Shown here piece after piece: positions 34,661 through 42,216 of a DNA stretch of 64,000 nt (within the stretch, counting starts at the first letter, position 1; every line of letters starts with the position of its first letter). The translations under genes and the position numbers were made by a program. Origin of the DNA: Streptomyces xylophagus (GTDB lineage: Bacteria; Actinomycetota; Actinomycetes; Streptomycetales; Streptomycetaceae); NCBI RefSeq assembly GCF_000716435.1, contig NZ_JNWO01000015.1:186001-250000 (forward strand). Direction: 5' to 3'. The notes beneath the pieces were generated by a model. It did not search any database and was not told the origin of the DNA. It saw only the letters and a list, made by a program, of their open reading frames with translations.

Positions 34661-35586
34661 AAGAAGGTACTGCCATCAGCGTCGCTGGGATCGATGCCGG
34701 GATCGACGTCGACGACCTCTCCAGCCTGCTGATGATCAGGCACTTCGAGCAGGCCGTCCTGGACCTGTTCGCGCGCGGGCTGCTGAACGGCACCACGCAC
34801 ACCTGCCTCGGCCAGGAGTACGTGCCGGTGGCCCTGGGGCCGCTGCTGGCCCCGGACGACTTCGTGTTCAGCAACCACCGCGGCCACGGACACTACCTGG
34901 CCCGCTTCGACGACCCCGAGGGCCTGCTGGCCGAGATGACCGGCCGTGAGGGCGCTGTCTGTGCGGGCGTCGGCGGCAGCCAGCACATCTTCCGGGGCAC
35001 CTACCTGTCCACCGGGGTGCAGGGCGAGAGCCTGCCGGTGGCCGTGGGCACGGCCTTGTGGTTCCAGCGGACCGGCCGGTCCGGGATCGCCGTGGCCTAC
35101 ATCGGCGACGGCACCTGGGGCGAGGGCGCCGTCTACGAGGCGTTGAACCTGGCCGCGCTGTGGCGGCTGCCGCTGCTGGTGGTCGTGGAGAACAACGGCA
35201 TCGCGCAGACCACGCCGACCGCGCGAGCCATGGCCGGCGACATCGCCGGGCGGGCCGCGGCGTTCGGAATCGCCCATGTGCCCGTGACCGGCAGCGACGT
35301 CGCCGCGATCCGCGCGCGCCTGGCACCGGTGGTCGAACGGACGCGCACCGGCGGCGGGCCGGCGGTCGTGGAGTTCGCGACCCATCGCCTCGGCCCGCAC
35401 AGCAAGGGCGACGACACACGCTCCGCCGCCGAGGTCGCCGCCGAGCGGGAGCACGACTGGCACGACGCCTGTCGGCGCCTGGACCCCGACCTGTTCGCCA
35501 AGGTCGAGGACGAGCAGCGGACGCGGATCGCCGAGGCCGTGGACCGGGTCCTGGCCCGTCCGGCCTCGGTGTGGGAGAGGAGCTGA
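34657..35586 (+). CDS. 2-oxoacid dehydrogenase E1 component, alpha subunit
   Basis: 309 aa thiamine-diphosphate enzyme subunit of the PdhA/AcoA type. It shows MIRHFEQAVLDLFARGLLNGTTHTCLGQEYVPV, SNHRGHGHYLA, the GDGTWGEGAVYEALNLAALWRLPLLVVVENN thiamine-diphosphate/Mg site and THRLGPHSKGDDTR. With the adjacent beta subunit it would decarboxylate a 2-oxoacid and pass the acyl group to a lipoyl domain. It stands 97 nt downstream of the C45 gene, with ATG 34657 after CGGAAGGG. The set is in the middle of a biosynthetic cluster and lacks E3, so it more likely makes a starter or building block than serves central metabolism. Substrate unknown. Confidence 0.9.
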   Translation: MKEGTAISVAGIDAGIDVDDLSSLLMIRHFEQAVLDLFARGLLNGTTHTCLGQEYVPVALGPLLAPDDFVFSNHRGHGHYLARFDDPEGLLAEMTGREGAVCAGVGGSQHIFRGTYLSTGVQGESLPVAVGTALWFQRTGRSGIAVAYIGDGTWGEGAVYEALNLAALWRLPLLVVVENNGIAQTTPTARAMAGDIAGRAAAFGIAHVPVTGSDVAAIRARLAPVVERTRTGGGPAVVEFATHRLGPHSKGDDTRSAAEVAAEREHDWHDACRRLDPDLFAKVEDEQRTRIAEAVDRVLARPASVWERS

Positions 35587-35589
35587 GCC

Positions 35590-36597
35590 GTGGAGCGTGT
35601 CGCCGAGAACCTGAACCGGGCCCTGCACGCGGCCTTCGCCGCAGACCCCGACCTGTTCCTGCTGGGGGAGGACGTCGCCGATCCGTACGGCGGCGCCTTC
35701 AAGATCACCAAAGGGCTGTCGTCGGGCTACCCCGACCGGGTCCTGAGCACGCCCATCAGCGAGCAGTCGCTGGTGGGGGTGGCCAACGGGCTGGCGCTGT
35801 CCGGCGGGCGCGCCATCGTCGAGATCATGTTCGGCGACTTCGCCACCCTGGCCTTCGACCAGATCGTGAACTTCGCGGCCAAATCGGTCGCGATGTACGG
35901 CCGCCGCGTCGAGGTCCCGGTGATCGTGCGCTGTCCCACCGGCGGGCGGCGCGGGTACGGCCCGACCCACAGCCAGAGCCTGCAGAAGCACTTCATCGGC
36001 GTGCCGCACCTGTCGGTGCACGAGATCTCGCCGTTCCACGACAGTACGGCGCTGCTGGCCGGCCTGCTCGCCGACGGTGAGCCGGCCGTCCTGTTCGAGG
36101 ACAAGGTGCTCTACACGCAGCCGATGCACGAGCCGGGGACGGACGGGCCGTTCGTCGCCGATTTCCCGTTCGGAGCCGGCGGCCCGGCACGGCTGCGGTC
36201 GTCGGACGGCGACGACGCGGCCGACTGCGTGATCATCGTGCCCGGCGGCGTGGCCCGGCGGGCGCTGGCGGCGGCCGGGACGCTGTTCGCCGAGCACGAG
36301 ATCACCTGCGAGGTGATCGTTCCGACCCGGTTGTACCCATTCGACGTGGAGCCGCTGCTGCCCGCTCTGGCCGGCGCCGAGGTCGTGTGCCTGGTCGAGG
36401 ACTCCGCCGCCGGCGGAACGTGGGGCGCGGAGGTCGCCGCGCGCGTCTATGAGCGGCTGTGGGGCCGGCTGCGGCGCCCGGTCGTGCTGTGCAGCGCCGA
36501 GGCCGAGGTGATCCCGACCGCCGCACACCTGGAACAGACCGTGCTCCCCCAAGCTTCCGACATCCACCGCGCCATCTGGGAGGCGTTGCATGCGTGA
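35590..36597 (+). CDS. 2-oxoacid dehydrogenase E1 component, beta subunit
   Basis: 335 aa, GTG start 3 nt after the alpha-subunit stop. It is a typical transketolase-like beta subunit: NRALHAAFAADPDLFLLGEDVADPYGGAFKITKGL, PISEQSLVGVANGLALSGGRAIVEIMFGDF, and PTGGRRGYGPTHSQSLQKHFIGVPHLSV. The C-terminal domain has VIVPTRLYPFD and VCLVEDSAAGGTWGAEVAA. It completes the E1 heterotetramer with the preceding gene and overlaps the E2 gene by 8 nt, so all three are co-translated. Confidence 0.92.
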   Translation: MERVAENLNRALHAAFAADPDLFLLGEDVADPYGGAFKITKGLSSGYPDRVLSTPISEQSLVGVANGLALSGGRAIVEIMFGDFATLAFDQIVNFAAKSVAMYGRRVEVPVIVRCPTGGRRGYGPTHSQSLQKHFIGVPHLSVHEISPFHDSTALLAGLLADGEPAVLFEDKVLYTQPMHEPGTDGPFVADFPFGAGGPARLRSSDGDDAADCVIIVPGGVARRALAAAGTLFAEHEITCEVIVPTRLYPFDVEPLLPALAGAEVVCLVEDSAAGGTWGAEVAARVYERLWGRLRRPVVLCSAEAEVIPTAAHLEQTVLPQASDIHRAIWEALHA

Positions 36598-37765
36598 ACT
36601 GCTGCTGCCGAAGTTCAACAACAACGACGAGGGCTGCGTCCTGGTCGGCTGGACGGTCGACGACGGCGCCGCGGTGTCCGCGGACGCGGTCATCGCCGAG
36701 GTCGAGACTGCCAAGGCCCTGGAGGAACTCGTCGCGGACGCGGACGGCGTCCTCCACCGGCTCGTCGAGGCCGGAGCGCACTGCGAGTTCGGACGGCCCG
36801 TGGGGCTGCTGTTCGACAGCCGCCAGGAACGGGACGACTACCTGGCGGCCCCCGTCGTGACCACCGCACCCGAGGGTGAGGGCGAGGGCGAGGACCACGA
36901 TGGCGGCCCGGACCCGATCCTCAGCGACGCCGCGCGCACCCTCGCCAAGGATCACGGCATCCGGACCGAGCAACTGCGCACGCTCGGCAAGCGGGTGGTG
37001 AAGGCCTCCGACGTCCAGCGGCTCATCGACCAGGGGTTCATGGACCAGGGGGCGGCGTCCGTGGCGGCTGGGGCGGCCGGGGCGTCCGCGGACGCCGTCG
37101 TCGTCACCCTCAGTCCGCGCCAGCGCGCGGTGGCCGCCGTCGTCAGCGAAGCGCACCGCACCATCCCGGCCGCCTTCGCCGCGATCGCGGTCGACCTGAC
37201 AGCGTTCCGCGCCACCCGCGGCGGCGCCCCGTACGGCCTGGTCGAGCTCCTGGTCAAGGCCATTGCCGCTCGCCACGCCGACTTCCCGCTGTTCTTCGCC
37301 ACGCCCGGTGCGGACCACACCCTCACCCTCGCGTCGGCCGCCAACGTCGGGGTCACCGTCGACGTCGGGACCGGGCTGTTCATCCCGGTGCTCAAGGACG
37401 CCGCCCGCCGTCCGATCGCCGACCTGGCCGACGACCTCATGGACTTCCGGGTCAGCGCCCTGCGGCAGAACTTCCGCGAGGACGCGTTCGCCGACGAGGG
37501 CATCACCCTCTCGCTGCACAACGATCCGGACATCATCCTGGCCGCGCCGATCGTCCATCCGGGCCGCACCTGTGTCGTGACCTTGTGCGCCGAGCGGAGC
37601 GAAGTCGCGCTGACCGAGGACGGTATGCCGTTCGCCCGGCCGGTCACCACGGTCGCGGCCACCTACGACCACCGCTATCTCAACGGCCGCGACGCGGTCC
37701 GCTTCCTCACCGAGGTGAAGCAGGACCTGGAGACCGCCGACGCCATCGCCCGGCTCGCGGGCTGA
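36590..37765 (+). CDS. Dihydrolipoamide acyltransferase (E2) with altered active site
   Basis: 391 aa. An N-terminal lipoyl domain carries the modified Lys in EVETAKALEEL (near residue 42). An acidic linker is followed by a peripheral subunit-binding domain (DPILSDAARTLAKDHGIRTEQLRTLGKRVVKASDVQRLI, about residues 105-148) and a CAT-like catalytic domain. The usual DHRxxDG motif reads DHRYLNG: His is kept but the Asp is Asn. Acyl transfer to CoA may therefore be slowed, or the acceptor may be a carrier protein. It is a little shorter than housekeeping E2 proteins and has a single lipoyl domain. Confidence 0.9.
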   Translation: MRELLLPKFNNNDEGCVLVGWTVDDGAAVSADAVIAEVETAKALEELVADADGVLHRLVEAGAHCEFGRPVGLLFDSRQERDDYLAAPVVTTAPEGEGEGEDHDGGPDPILSDAARTLAKDHGIRTEQLRTLGKRVVKASDVQRLIDQGFMDQGAASVAAGAAGASADAVVVTLSPRQRAVAAVVSEAHRTIPAAFAAIAVDLTAFRATRGGAPYGLVELLVKAIAARHADFPLFFATPGADHTLTLASAANVGVTVDVGTGLFIPVLKDAARRPIADLADDLMDFRVSALRQNFREDAFADEGITLSLHNDPDIILAAPIVHPGRTCVVTLCAERSEVALTEDGMPFARPVTTVAATYDHRYLNGRDAVRFLTEVKQDLETADAIARLAG

Positions 37766-37905
37766 CGGGAGGACGACGAAGCCGGTGACCTCCCTGCGGA
37801 CTGAGCCGATGAGGCGTTCGGCGATCGCGTTGCCTTGATGATCTCGCGGAGCTCGGTGCGTGCCGCTGCGGTTGGGCAGTGTGCCGCTCATGCGTCGGAA
37901 GAGCG
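37766..37905 (-). pseudogene. Integrase-type transposase remnant
   Basis: Directly after the E2 gene the minus strand encodes a short piece of an IS3/IS481-like integrase catalytic end: APRDHQGNAIAERLIGSVRREVTGFVVL, where the Glu in NAIAERLIGSVRREV fits the third acid of the DDE site. No initiation region, other catalytic acids or inverted repeats are intact. It marks an old insertion between the E2 and luciferase-like genes. Confidence 0.6.
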
Positions 37906-37953
37906 GATCCGATGCGGCGTATGGTCGAGTGCGGCGGGACAGGAAACCAACAG

Positions 37954-38044
37954 GGCTCCTGTGCCAGTGAGTTGAGAGGTCGAAAACCTCCCTCAACGGC
38001 ACGGGAGCCTTGTCCGTTGCGTACGTCACGAGATAACAACGGAC
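37954..38044. terminator. Two successive hairpins after the hydrazinoacetate/E2 operon
   Basis: Hairpin 1 (37954-38009) pairs GGCTCC-GTGCC-TTGAG-GAGG with its complement around a TCGAAAA loop. Hairpin 2 pairs GTCCGTTG (38012-38019) with CAACGGAC (38037-38044). They stand between the convergent E2 and LLM genes and could terminate both. Given the transposase remnant next to them they may instead be an IS end. The rest of 38,045-38,167 holds nothing I recognise. Confidence 0.55.
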
Positions 38045-38167
38045 CACTGTCAGGTGATACAGCCGCGCCCCGGAAACGGGCCGGTACTTCGGCGGGGCGG
38101 CCCCGGTGCGGGCACGGTGGATCCGCACCCCGGCCGGGGGATCGCGGCGGCATGGGAAGGGTCAGGG

Positions 38168-39211
38168 TCAGATCGTGGGCTGGTCGGGCGCGTCGGTGCC
38201 GCACGCGTCCTGCAGTCGCTTGAGATAGGTCAAGCCGGTCATGACCTCGTTCGTCGGCAGTCCGAAGTCGATGAGACACGCGATCTCGTCCACGCCGAGC
38301 TCCGCGAGCCGCGCCACGACCTGCTCGCCCTTGTCGACCGAGCCGAGCAGGCCGACGTTGTCGAAGTAGTGCTCGAAGGCCCGCTCGACGAGCATGTCGA
38401 TCTCGTCCGGCTCCAGGTCTCCGGCGCTGAGGTCCGACGTCAGGATGAGCCCGAGTGAGCTGCGCATGTAGTCGCTCAGCGACGGCCGGACCAGCTCTCG
38501 GACCCTGTCGGTGTCCTCGCCGAGGTACGTGTGCACCATCACCGCGACATGGCCCGGCCAGCCGGCGTCGGCCGCGGCCTTCCGATACTCGGCGATGTTG
38601 TGCGCCAGCTGTTCGGGACTCTGGCCGAGCAGGTGGGTGAGGAGCCCGGCGCCGATCCGGCCGGCGCTCCGGAAGGTCTCGACGTCGCCGACACTGGCGA
38701 CCCAGATCGGCAGGTCGGCCTGGACCGGCGGCGGGAACGACCGCACCTTCACCAGGTTCCCCGCGCCGTCGGTGACCTCGATCGCCTCGCCGCGCCACAG
38801 GGCACGCACCTGCTCGATCCGCTCGTACATCTCCGTCCGGCGGTTCGGGTAGGCGGCAGGATTCAGGGCGAAGTCGACGGCGTGCCAGCCGGAGGCGAAG
38901 GACACCCCGACTCGGCCCCGGGAGATGTTGTCCACCACGGACCACTCCTCGGCGATCCGCAGCGCGTGGTGCAACGGTGCCACGACGCTGCCCGCCCGGA
39001 TCTTGACACGCTCCGTCGTCGCGGCGATCGCCGCACTGGTCACCGAGGGGTTCGGATAGGTCCCACCGAAGGGGTGGAAATGGCGTTCCGGGGTCCACAC
39101 CGCCGCCAAGCCGTTCTCGTCGGCGAAGCGGGCGCCTTCGAGCAACAACCGGTACCGGTCGGCCTCGGCGCCTCCGCTGTCGTTGGCGAAATAGAAGAGG
39201 CTGAGATCCAT
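38168..39211 (-). CDS. MupA/Atu3671-type FMN-dependent luciferase-like monooxygenase
   Basis: 347 aa. It matches the LLM subfamily found embedded in, or next to, NRPS and PKS assembly lines: MDLSLFYFANDSGGAEADRYRLLLEGARFADENGLAAVWTPERHFHPFGGTYPNP, then RAGSVVAPLHHALRIAEEWSVVDNISRGRVGVSFASGWHAVDFAL and PIWVASVGDVETFRSAGRIGAGLLTHLLG. These enzymes use reduced FMN and O2, probably to hydroxylate or oxidise a carrier-bound intermediate. It is a single gene on the minus strand between two plus-strand blocks, with a GGAGAACGCACC ribosome site. The exact reaction is unknown. Confidence 0.88.
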   Translation of the reverse strand: MDLSLFYFANDSGGAEADRYRLLLEGARFADENGLAAVWTPERHFHPFGGTYPNPSVTSAAIAATTERVKIRAGSVVAPLHHALRIAEEWSVVDNISRGRVGVSFASGWHAVDFALNPAAYPNRRTEMYERIEQVRALWRGEAIEVTDGAGNLVKVRSFPPPVQADLPIWVASVGDVETFRSAGRIGAGLLTHLLGQSPEQLAHNIAEYRKAAADAGWPGHVAVMVHTYLGEDTDRVRELVRPSLSDYMRSSLGLILTSDLSAGDLEPDEIDMLVERAFEHYFDNVGLLGSVDKGEQVVARLAELGVDEIACLIDFGLPTNEVMTGLTYLKRLQDACGTDAPDQPTI

Positions 39212-39228
39212 GGTGCGTTCTCCTCAGC

Positions 39229-39266
39229 GGATACGGATACGGATACGGATTCGGATTCGGAGTCGG
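39229..39266. repeat. Hexanucleotide tandem repeat upstream of the LLM gene
   Basis: Three GGATAC units, two GGATTC units and one GGAGTC unit stand in tandem just 18 nt upstream of the LLM start codon. It may be a slippage-prone sequence able to shift the promoter or leader spacing. Confidence 0.7.
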
Positions 39267-39378
39267 GGGTGGGTGGCGAACGGCGGTCAGTAAATGCGCC
39301 CGCTCCCGATTCATAGCACCCTGGTTCTTCGCGGACACACTCACCGCGGACCGCGGTGGGAAACGGCCGACGGAGTGT

Positions 39379-39396
39379 TGTCTCGCCGGCGAGACA
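39379..39396. promoter_or_regulatory. Cluster-specific operator, copy 3
   Basis: TGTCTCGCCGGCGAGACA, perfect palindrome, 71 nt before the MbtH gene. TTGTCT (39378-39383) and CACGAT (39401-39406) are spaced by 17 nt, a possible -35/-10 pair overlapping the operator. Confidence 0.78.
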
Positions 39397-39467
39397 AGCG
39401 CACGATTGGACACGTCCTTCGGGAAATCAGGTTTCGTCACATCAGGTTTCGTTCACACAGGAGAGCC

Positions 39468-39695
39468 GTGGCCAATCCTTTCGAAGACGAGGAAGGCGTT
39501 CATCTGGTCCTGGTCAACGGCGAGGAGCAGTACTCGCTGTGGCCGGCGTCCCATGCCGTGCCCGCCGGCTGGTCGGTCGCGCACGACGCGGACACACGGG
39601 CGAACTGCCTTGAATACGTGTCCGCACACTGGTCGGACATGCGGCCTGCCGGCCTGCGAGAGCTGACCGATGAAGTACGAGAGGTGGTCAGGTGA
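39468..39695 (+). CDS. MbtH-like NRPS accessory protein, copy 1
   Basis: 75 aa. GTG start with CACAGGAGAG upstream. The family signature is complete: NPFEDEEGVHLVLVNGEEQYSLWPASHAVPAGWSV and [14 protein letters not shown], including the conserved Trp residues. MbtH proteins bind adenylation domains and help them fold and work. It is the first gene after operator copy 3 and overlaps the PCP gene by 4 nt. It likely supports the C-A-PCP protein downstream. Confidence 0.95.
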   Translation: MANPFEDEEGVHLVLVNGEEQYSLWPASHAVPAGWSVAHDADTRANCLEYVSAHWSDMRPAGLRELTDEVREVVR

Positions 39696-39949
39696 CGGTC
39701 GACAGCGGGTTCCGTAACCCCATGGACGAGCTGGTGGTCGGCAAGGTGCGGGAGCTTCTGGGGAATCCGGACATCGGCGTCGGCGACGACTTCCTGGCCG
39801 TCGGCGGCAACTCCATCATCGCCGTCCGCCTCGGCCAGGCCCTCCGCCAGGAGCTCGGAATATCCCGGATCACGGGCGTCATCCTCAAGAACCCGCTGCT
39901 CAGCGACCTCAGCGACGTGCTGACCGAACTGGTCGGCGAGGCGTCCTGA
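39692..39949 (+). CDS. Free-standing peptidyl carrier protein
   Basis: 85 aa, GTG start overlapping the MbtH stop (GTGA). The carrier signature is GVGDDFLAVGGNSIIAVRLGQALRQELGI, with Ser near residue 42. The last helix reads LLSDLSDVLTELVG. No catalytic domain is attached, so it must be loaded by an enzyme in trans. After it, 39,950-40,199 holds no gene I can support. Confidence 0.92.
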   Translation: MTVDSGFRNPMDELVVGKVRELLGNPDIGVGDDFLAVGGNSIIAVRLGQALRQELGISRITGVILKNPLLSDLSDVLTELVGEAS

Positions 39950-40199
39950 CCATGTCGTGACGGTCGCGTCCAGGAGGTGTCCCGGGTGCGGCGCCGCCGT
40001 GACTTGACCGACGGCGCTGTCTCAGCCTCCTGATGCTGATGCGACTGCGCGTGGCCTCGGGACGGAGCGTGGATCCGCCGGGGTTCGATTCCTTTCTCTT
40101 CTGGAAATCGGCGTCATCCCATTCCAGCCCGTTGGATGCCGTCGCGGGCTCACGTGGCTGACTTTTTTCCAGACGTGACAGATCGGTTGGAGTTCCTTC

Positions 40200-40808
40200 G
40201 TGCCCGGAATGTCGTACAACAATGTTCAGGTCATGTCGGATTCAGACGGAGATCCCTCGACCGGAGGTCATTTCCGAAGGGTCGCCGCATTGTCTGCGCA
40301 GCGACGGATGTATTTCTCCTGGATCCTCGAGCGGAACGGCGAAGTCCTTCAGATGGTGCGAGACGCCGACGCATGCCGCGTCGCGATCGAGGTCGTCGAG
40401 GCCGAGGGCACGCGGAAGGCGAAGTCGGTGGCGTGTCTCGTGCTGGAGGACGACGGCGGGGACGCGGCGACCCCCGCCGGCGTGCGGGAGTTTCTGCGGG
40501 ATCGGCTGCCGTCGGCGATGCTGCCGGACCGGGTCGAGCTGCTCGACGCCTCCCCGGTCACGGCGAACGGCACGTTGGATCGCCGGGCGTTGGCGGAGTG
40601 GATGGCGTCGAGCGATCAACCAGCGGACGTCAAGCCGTTCGGTGCCGGGCCGTCGGGCGCGGAGCCTGCCGTCGCATCGCCGGCCGACACTCGGGGCCGG
40701 CAGCTGTGCGAGATCGTGGCCGATGTCCTGGACCTGCCGGAGGCGGGTCTCGACGACGACTTCCTCGCCCTCGGCGGGACGTCGCTGCGGCGCGGGGGGA
40801 CCTCGTGA
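40200..40808 (+). pseudogene. Collapsed NRPS module: adenylation tail plus truncated PCP
   Basis: An open frame of 202 codons (GTG 40200 with GGAG 9 nt upstream). It opens with ALSAQRRMYFSWIL, reminiscent of the start of a C domain, then jumps to the end of an adenylation domain (VREFLRDRLPSAMLPDRVELLDASPVTANGTLDRRALAEW). The essential A10 Lys is Thr (NGTLDRRAL instead of NGKxDRRAL). A PCP follows but ends five residues after its Ser (DDDFLALGGTSLRRGGTS, stop). Hundreds of residues of A domain and half of the PCP are gone. It still overlaps the AT gene by 4 nt, so it may survive as a translation leader. It is unlikely to be active. Confidence 0.7.
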
Positions 40809-42211
40809 CGGCGGCCGGAACCCGGCCGCGGACCGGGTTCCTGTTTCCGGGGCAGAGCTCCGAGTACGTCGGCATGGGCGTCGAGCTCCATCGCGAGCAC
40901 CCGTTGTTCCGCGCGGCCATCGACCGGCACGCCGATCAGTTCCGCCGCCTCACCGGCGTCGGTCCGCTCGACGTGTTCGCCGACCCGGCCGCCCAGACTC
41001 GGGCCGAGCTGCTCCAGCCCGCGGTCTTCCTGCTGCAGGTCGCGTTGGCGGAGTTCTGGACCTCGTGCGGGGTGCGGCCGGACGCGGTGGTCGGCCACAG
41101 TCTCGGCGAGTACGCGGCCGCCTGCGCGGCGGGGGTGTTCGGCGTCGAGGAAGGGCTCGAACTCGTCGGCGCCCGCGGCCGGGCCTTCGCGGCCGTGCCC
41201 GGCGCCGGCCGGATGGTCGCCGTGGGCGCTCCCGACCCGGCGGAGCTGGAACGCCTGGTCGCGGCACACGGCGGCGCGGCGTCGGTGGCCGCGTACAACG
41301 CCCCGGAGCGGATCGTCGTCTCGGGGACCGACACGGCGATGGGGGAGTTGACGGCGGCGTTCGAGCGACGAGGCTGGCTGACGATCCCACTGGAGACCAC
41401 CCACGCCTTCCACTCGACGCTGGTCGCCCCGGCCGTCCCGGAGCTGGTCGCGGCGGCGGGCCGGATCCGGCACCGGACCCCGGCCGTGCCGCTGGCGCTG
41501 AACCTCACCGGGGGTTGGGCCGCGGGCGGGGAGCTCGGCGCGGAGTACTGGGGCCGGCAGCTCACCTCACCGATCAGGTTCATGGCGGGAGTCCGGGCAC
41601 TGATGGACGGCGGCTGCACGGTCTTCCTGGAGGTGGGGCCCGGCCGGACGCTGACCACGGCCGGCGGGGCGCAGAGCGACGGGGGTGAGCTCCGGCTGGC
41701 GGGGCTCTCGCCTCGGACACCGGATTCGGTGACGGTCCTGGAGCACCTGACCCGGTTGGAGGAGGCGGGGATTCCGGTCGACTGGGTGAGGTACCACGCG
41801 CCGTTTCGTGCGACGGGGCGGACGTTCGGTGATCGGCCGGGAGTGGACCGGCCTGCTCCGGCGCCGTCCACCGAGCTGCCGTTCCGGATCGAGCGGGTCG
41901 TGATCCACGAGTCGGCGAGCACTGCGGGCTCCGGGGTCGCGGTGGTCCGGCACCGGGTGGGCGGGACGGCGCGAGAGGTGGTCGACGTCTCGGTCGTCGA
42001 CGACGCCGGCCGGCCGGTGGTCGAGGTCTTCGGGCTCGAGCTCGGGGCGGGGACCGGTGAGGAGGTGGGCGGGCCGGACCAGATCTCGCCGGAGGAGGCG
42101 GAGCGGCTTTTGGCCTCGCTCGACGCGCTGACCGAGGACCAATTGCACGCCCTCCTGCCCCTGTGGGCCGGCCCAGACGCATCCACCCCCGTCGGATCGA
42201 CCGAGGAGTGA
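40805..42211 (+). CDS. Discrete acyltransferase, malonyl-type, with trailing PKS remnant
   Basis: 468 aa. GTG start overlapping the previous stop. Residues 8-300 are a complete AT domain: GFLFPGQSSEYVGMG, GHSLGEYAAACAAGVF (nucleophile Ser near residue 99), and THAFHSTLV, where HAFH is the malonyl-CoA signature. Residues about 350-415 (VVRHRVGGTAREVVDVSVVDDAGRPVVEVFGLEL) resemble the end of a dehydratase domain and are probably a relic. The C-terminus SPEEAERLLASLDALTEDQLHALL is a docking-type helix. Because the AT in the KS protein two genes downstream lacks its Ser, this enzyme probably charges that carrier in trans. Confidence 0.88.
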   Translation: MTAAGTRPRTGFLFPGQSSEYVGMGVELHREHPLFRAAIDRHADQFRRLTGVGPLDVFADPAAQTRAELLQPAVFLLQVALAEFWTSCGVRPDAVVGHSLGEYAAACAAGVFGVEEGLELVGARGRAFAAVPGAGRMVAVGAPDPAELERLVAAHGGAASVAAYNAPERIVVSGTDTAMGELTAAFERRGWLTIPLETTHAFHSTLVAPAVPELVAAAGRIRHRTPAVPLALNLTGGWAAGGELGAEYWGRQLTSPIRFMAGVRALMDGGCTVFLEVGPGRTLTTAGGAQSDGGELRLAGLSPRTPDSVTVLEHLTRLEEAGIPVDWVRYHAPFRATGRTFGDRPGVDRPAPAPSTELPFRIERVVIHESASTAGSGVAVVRHRVGGTAREVVDVSVVDDAGRPVVEVFGLELGAGTGEEVGGPDQISPEEAERLLASLDALTEDQLHALLPLWAGPDASTPVGSTEE

Positions 42212-42216
42212 CACTC

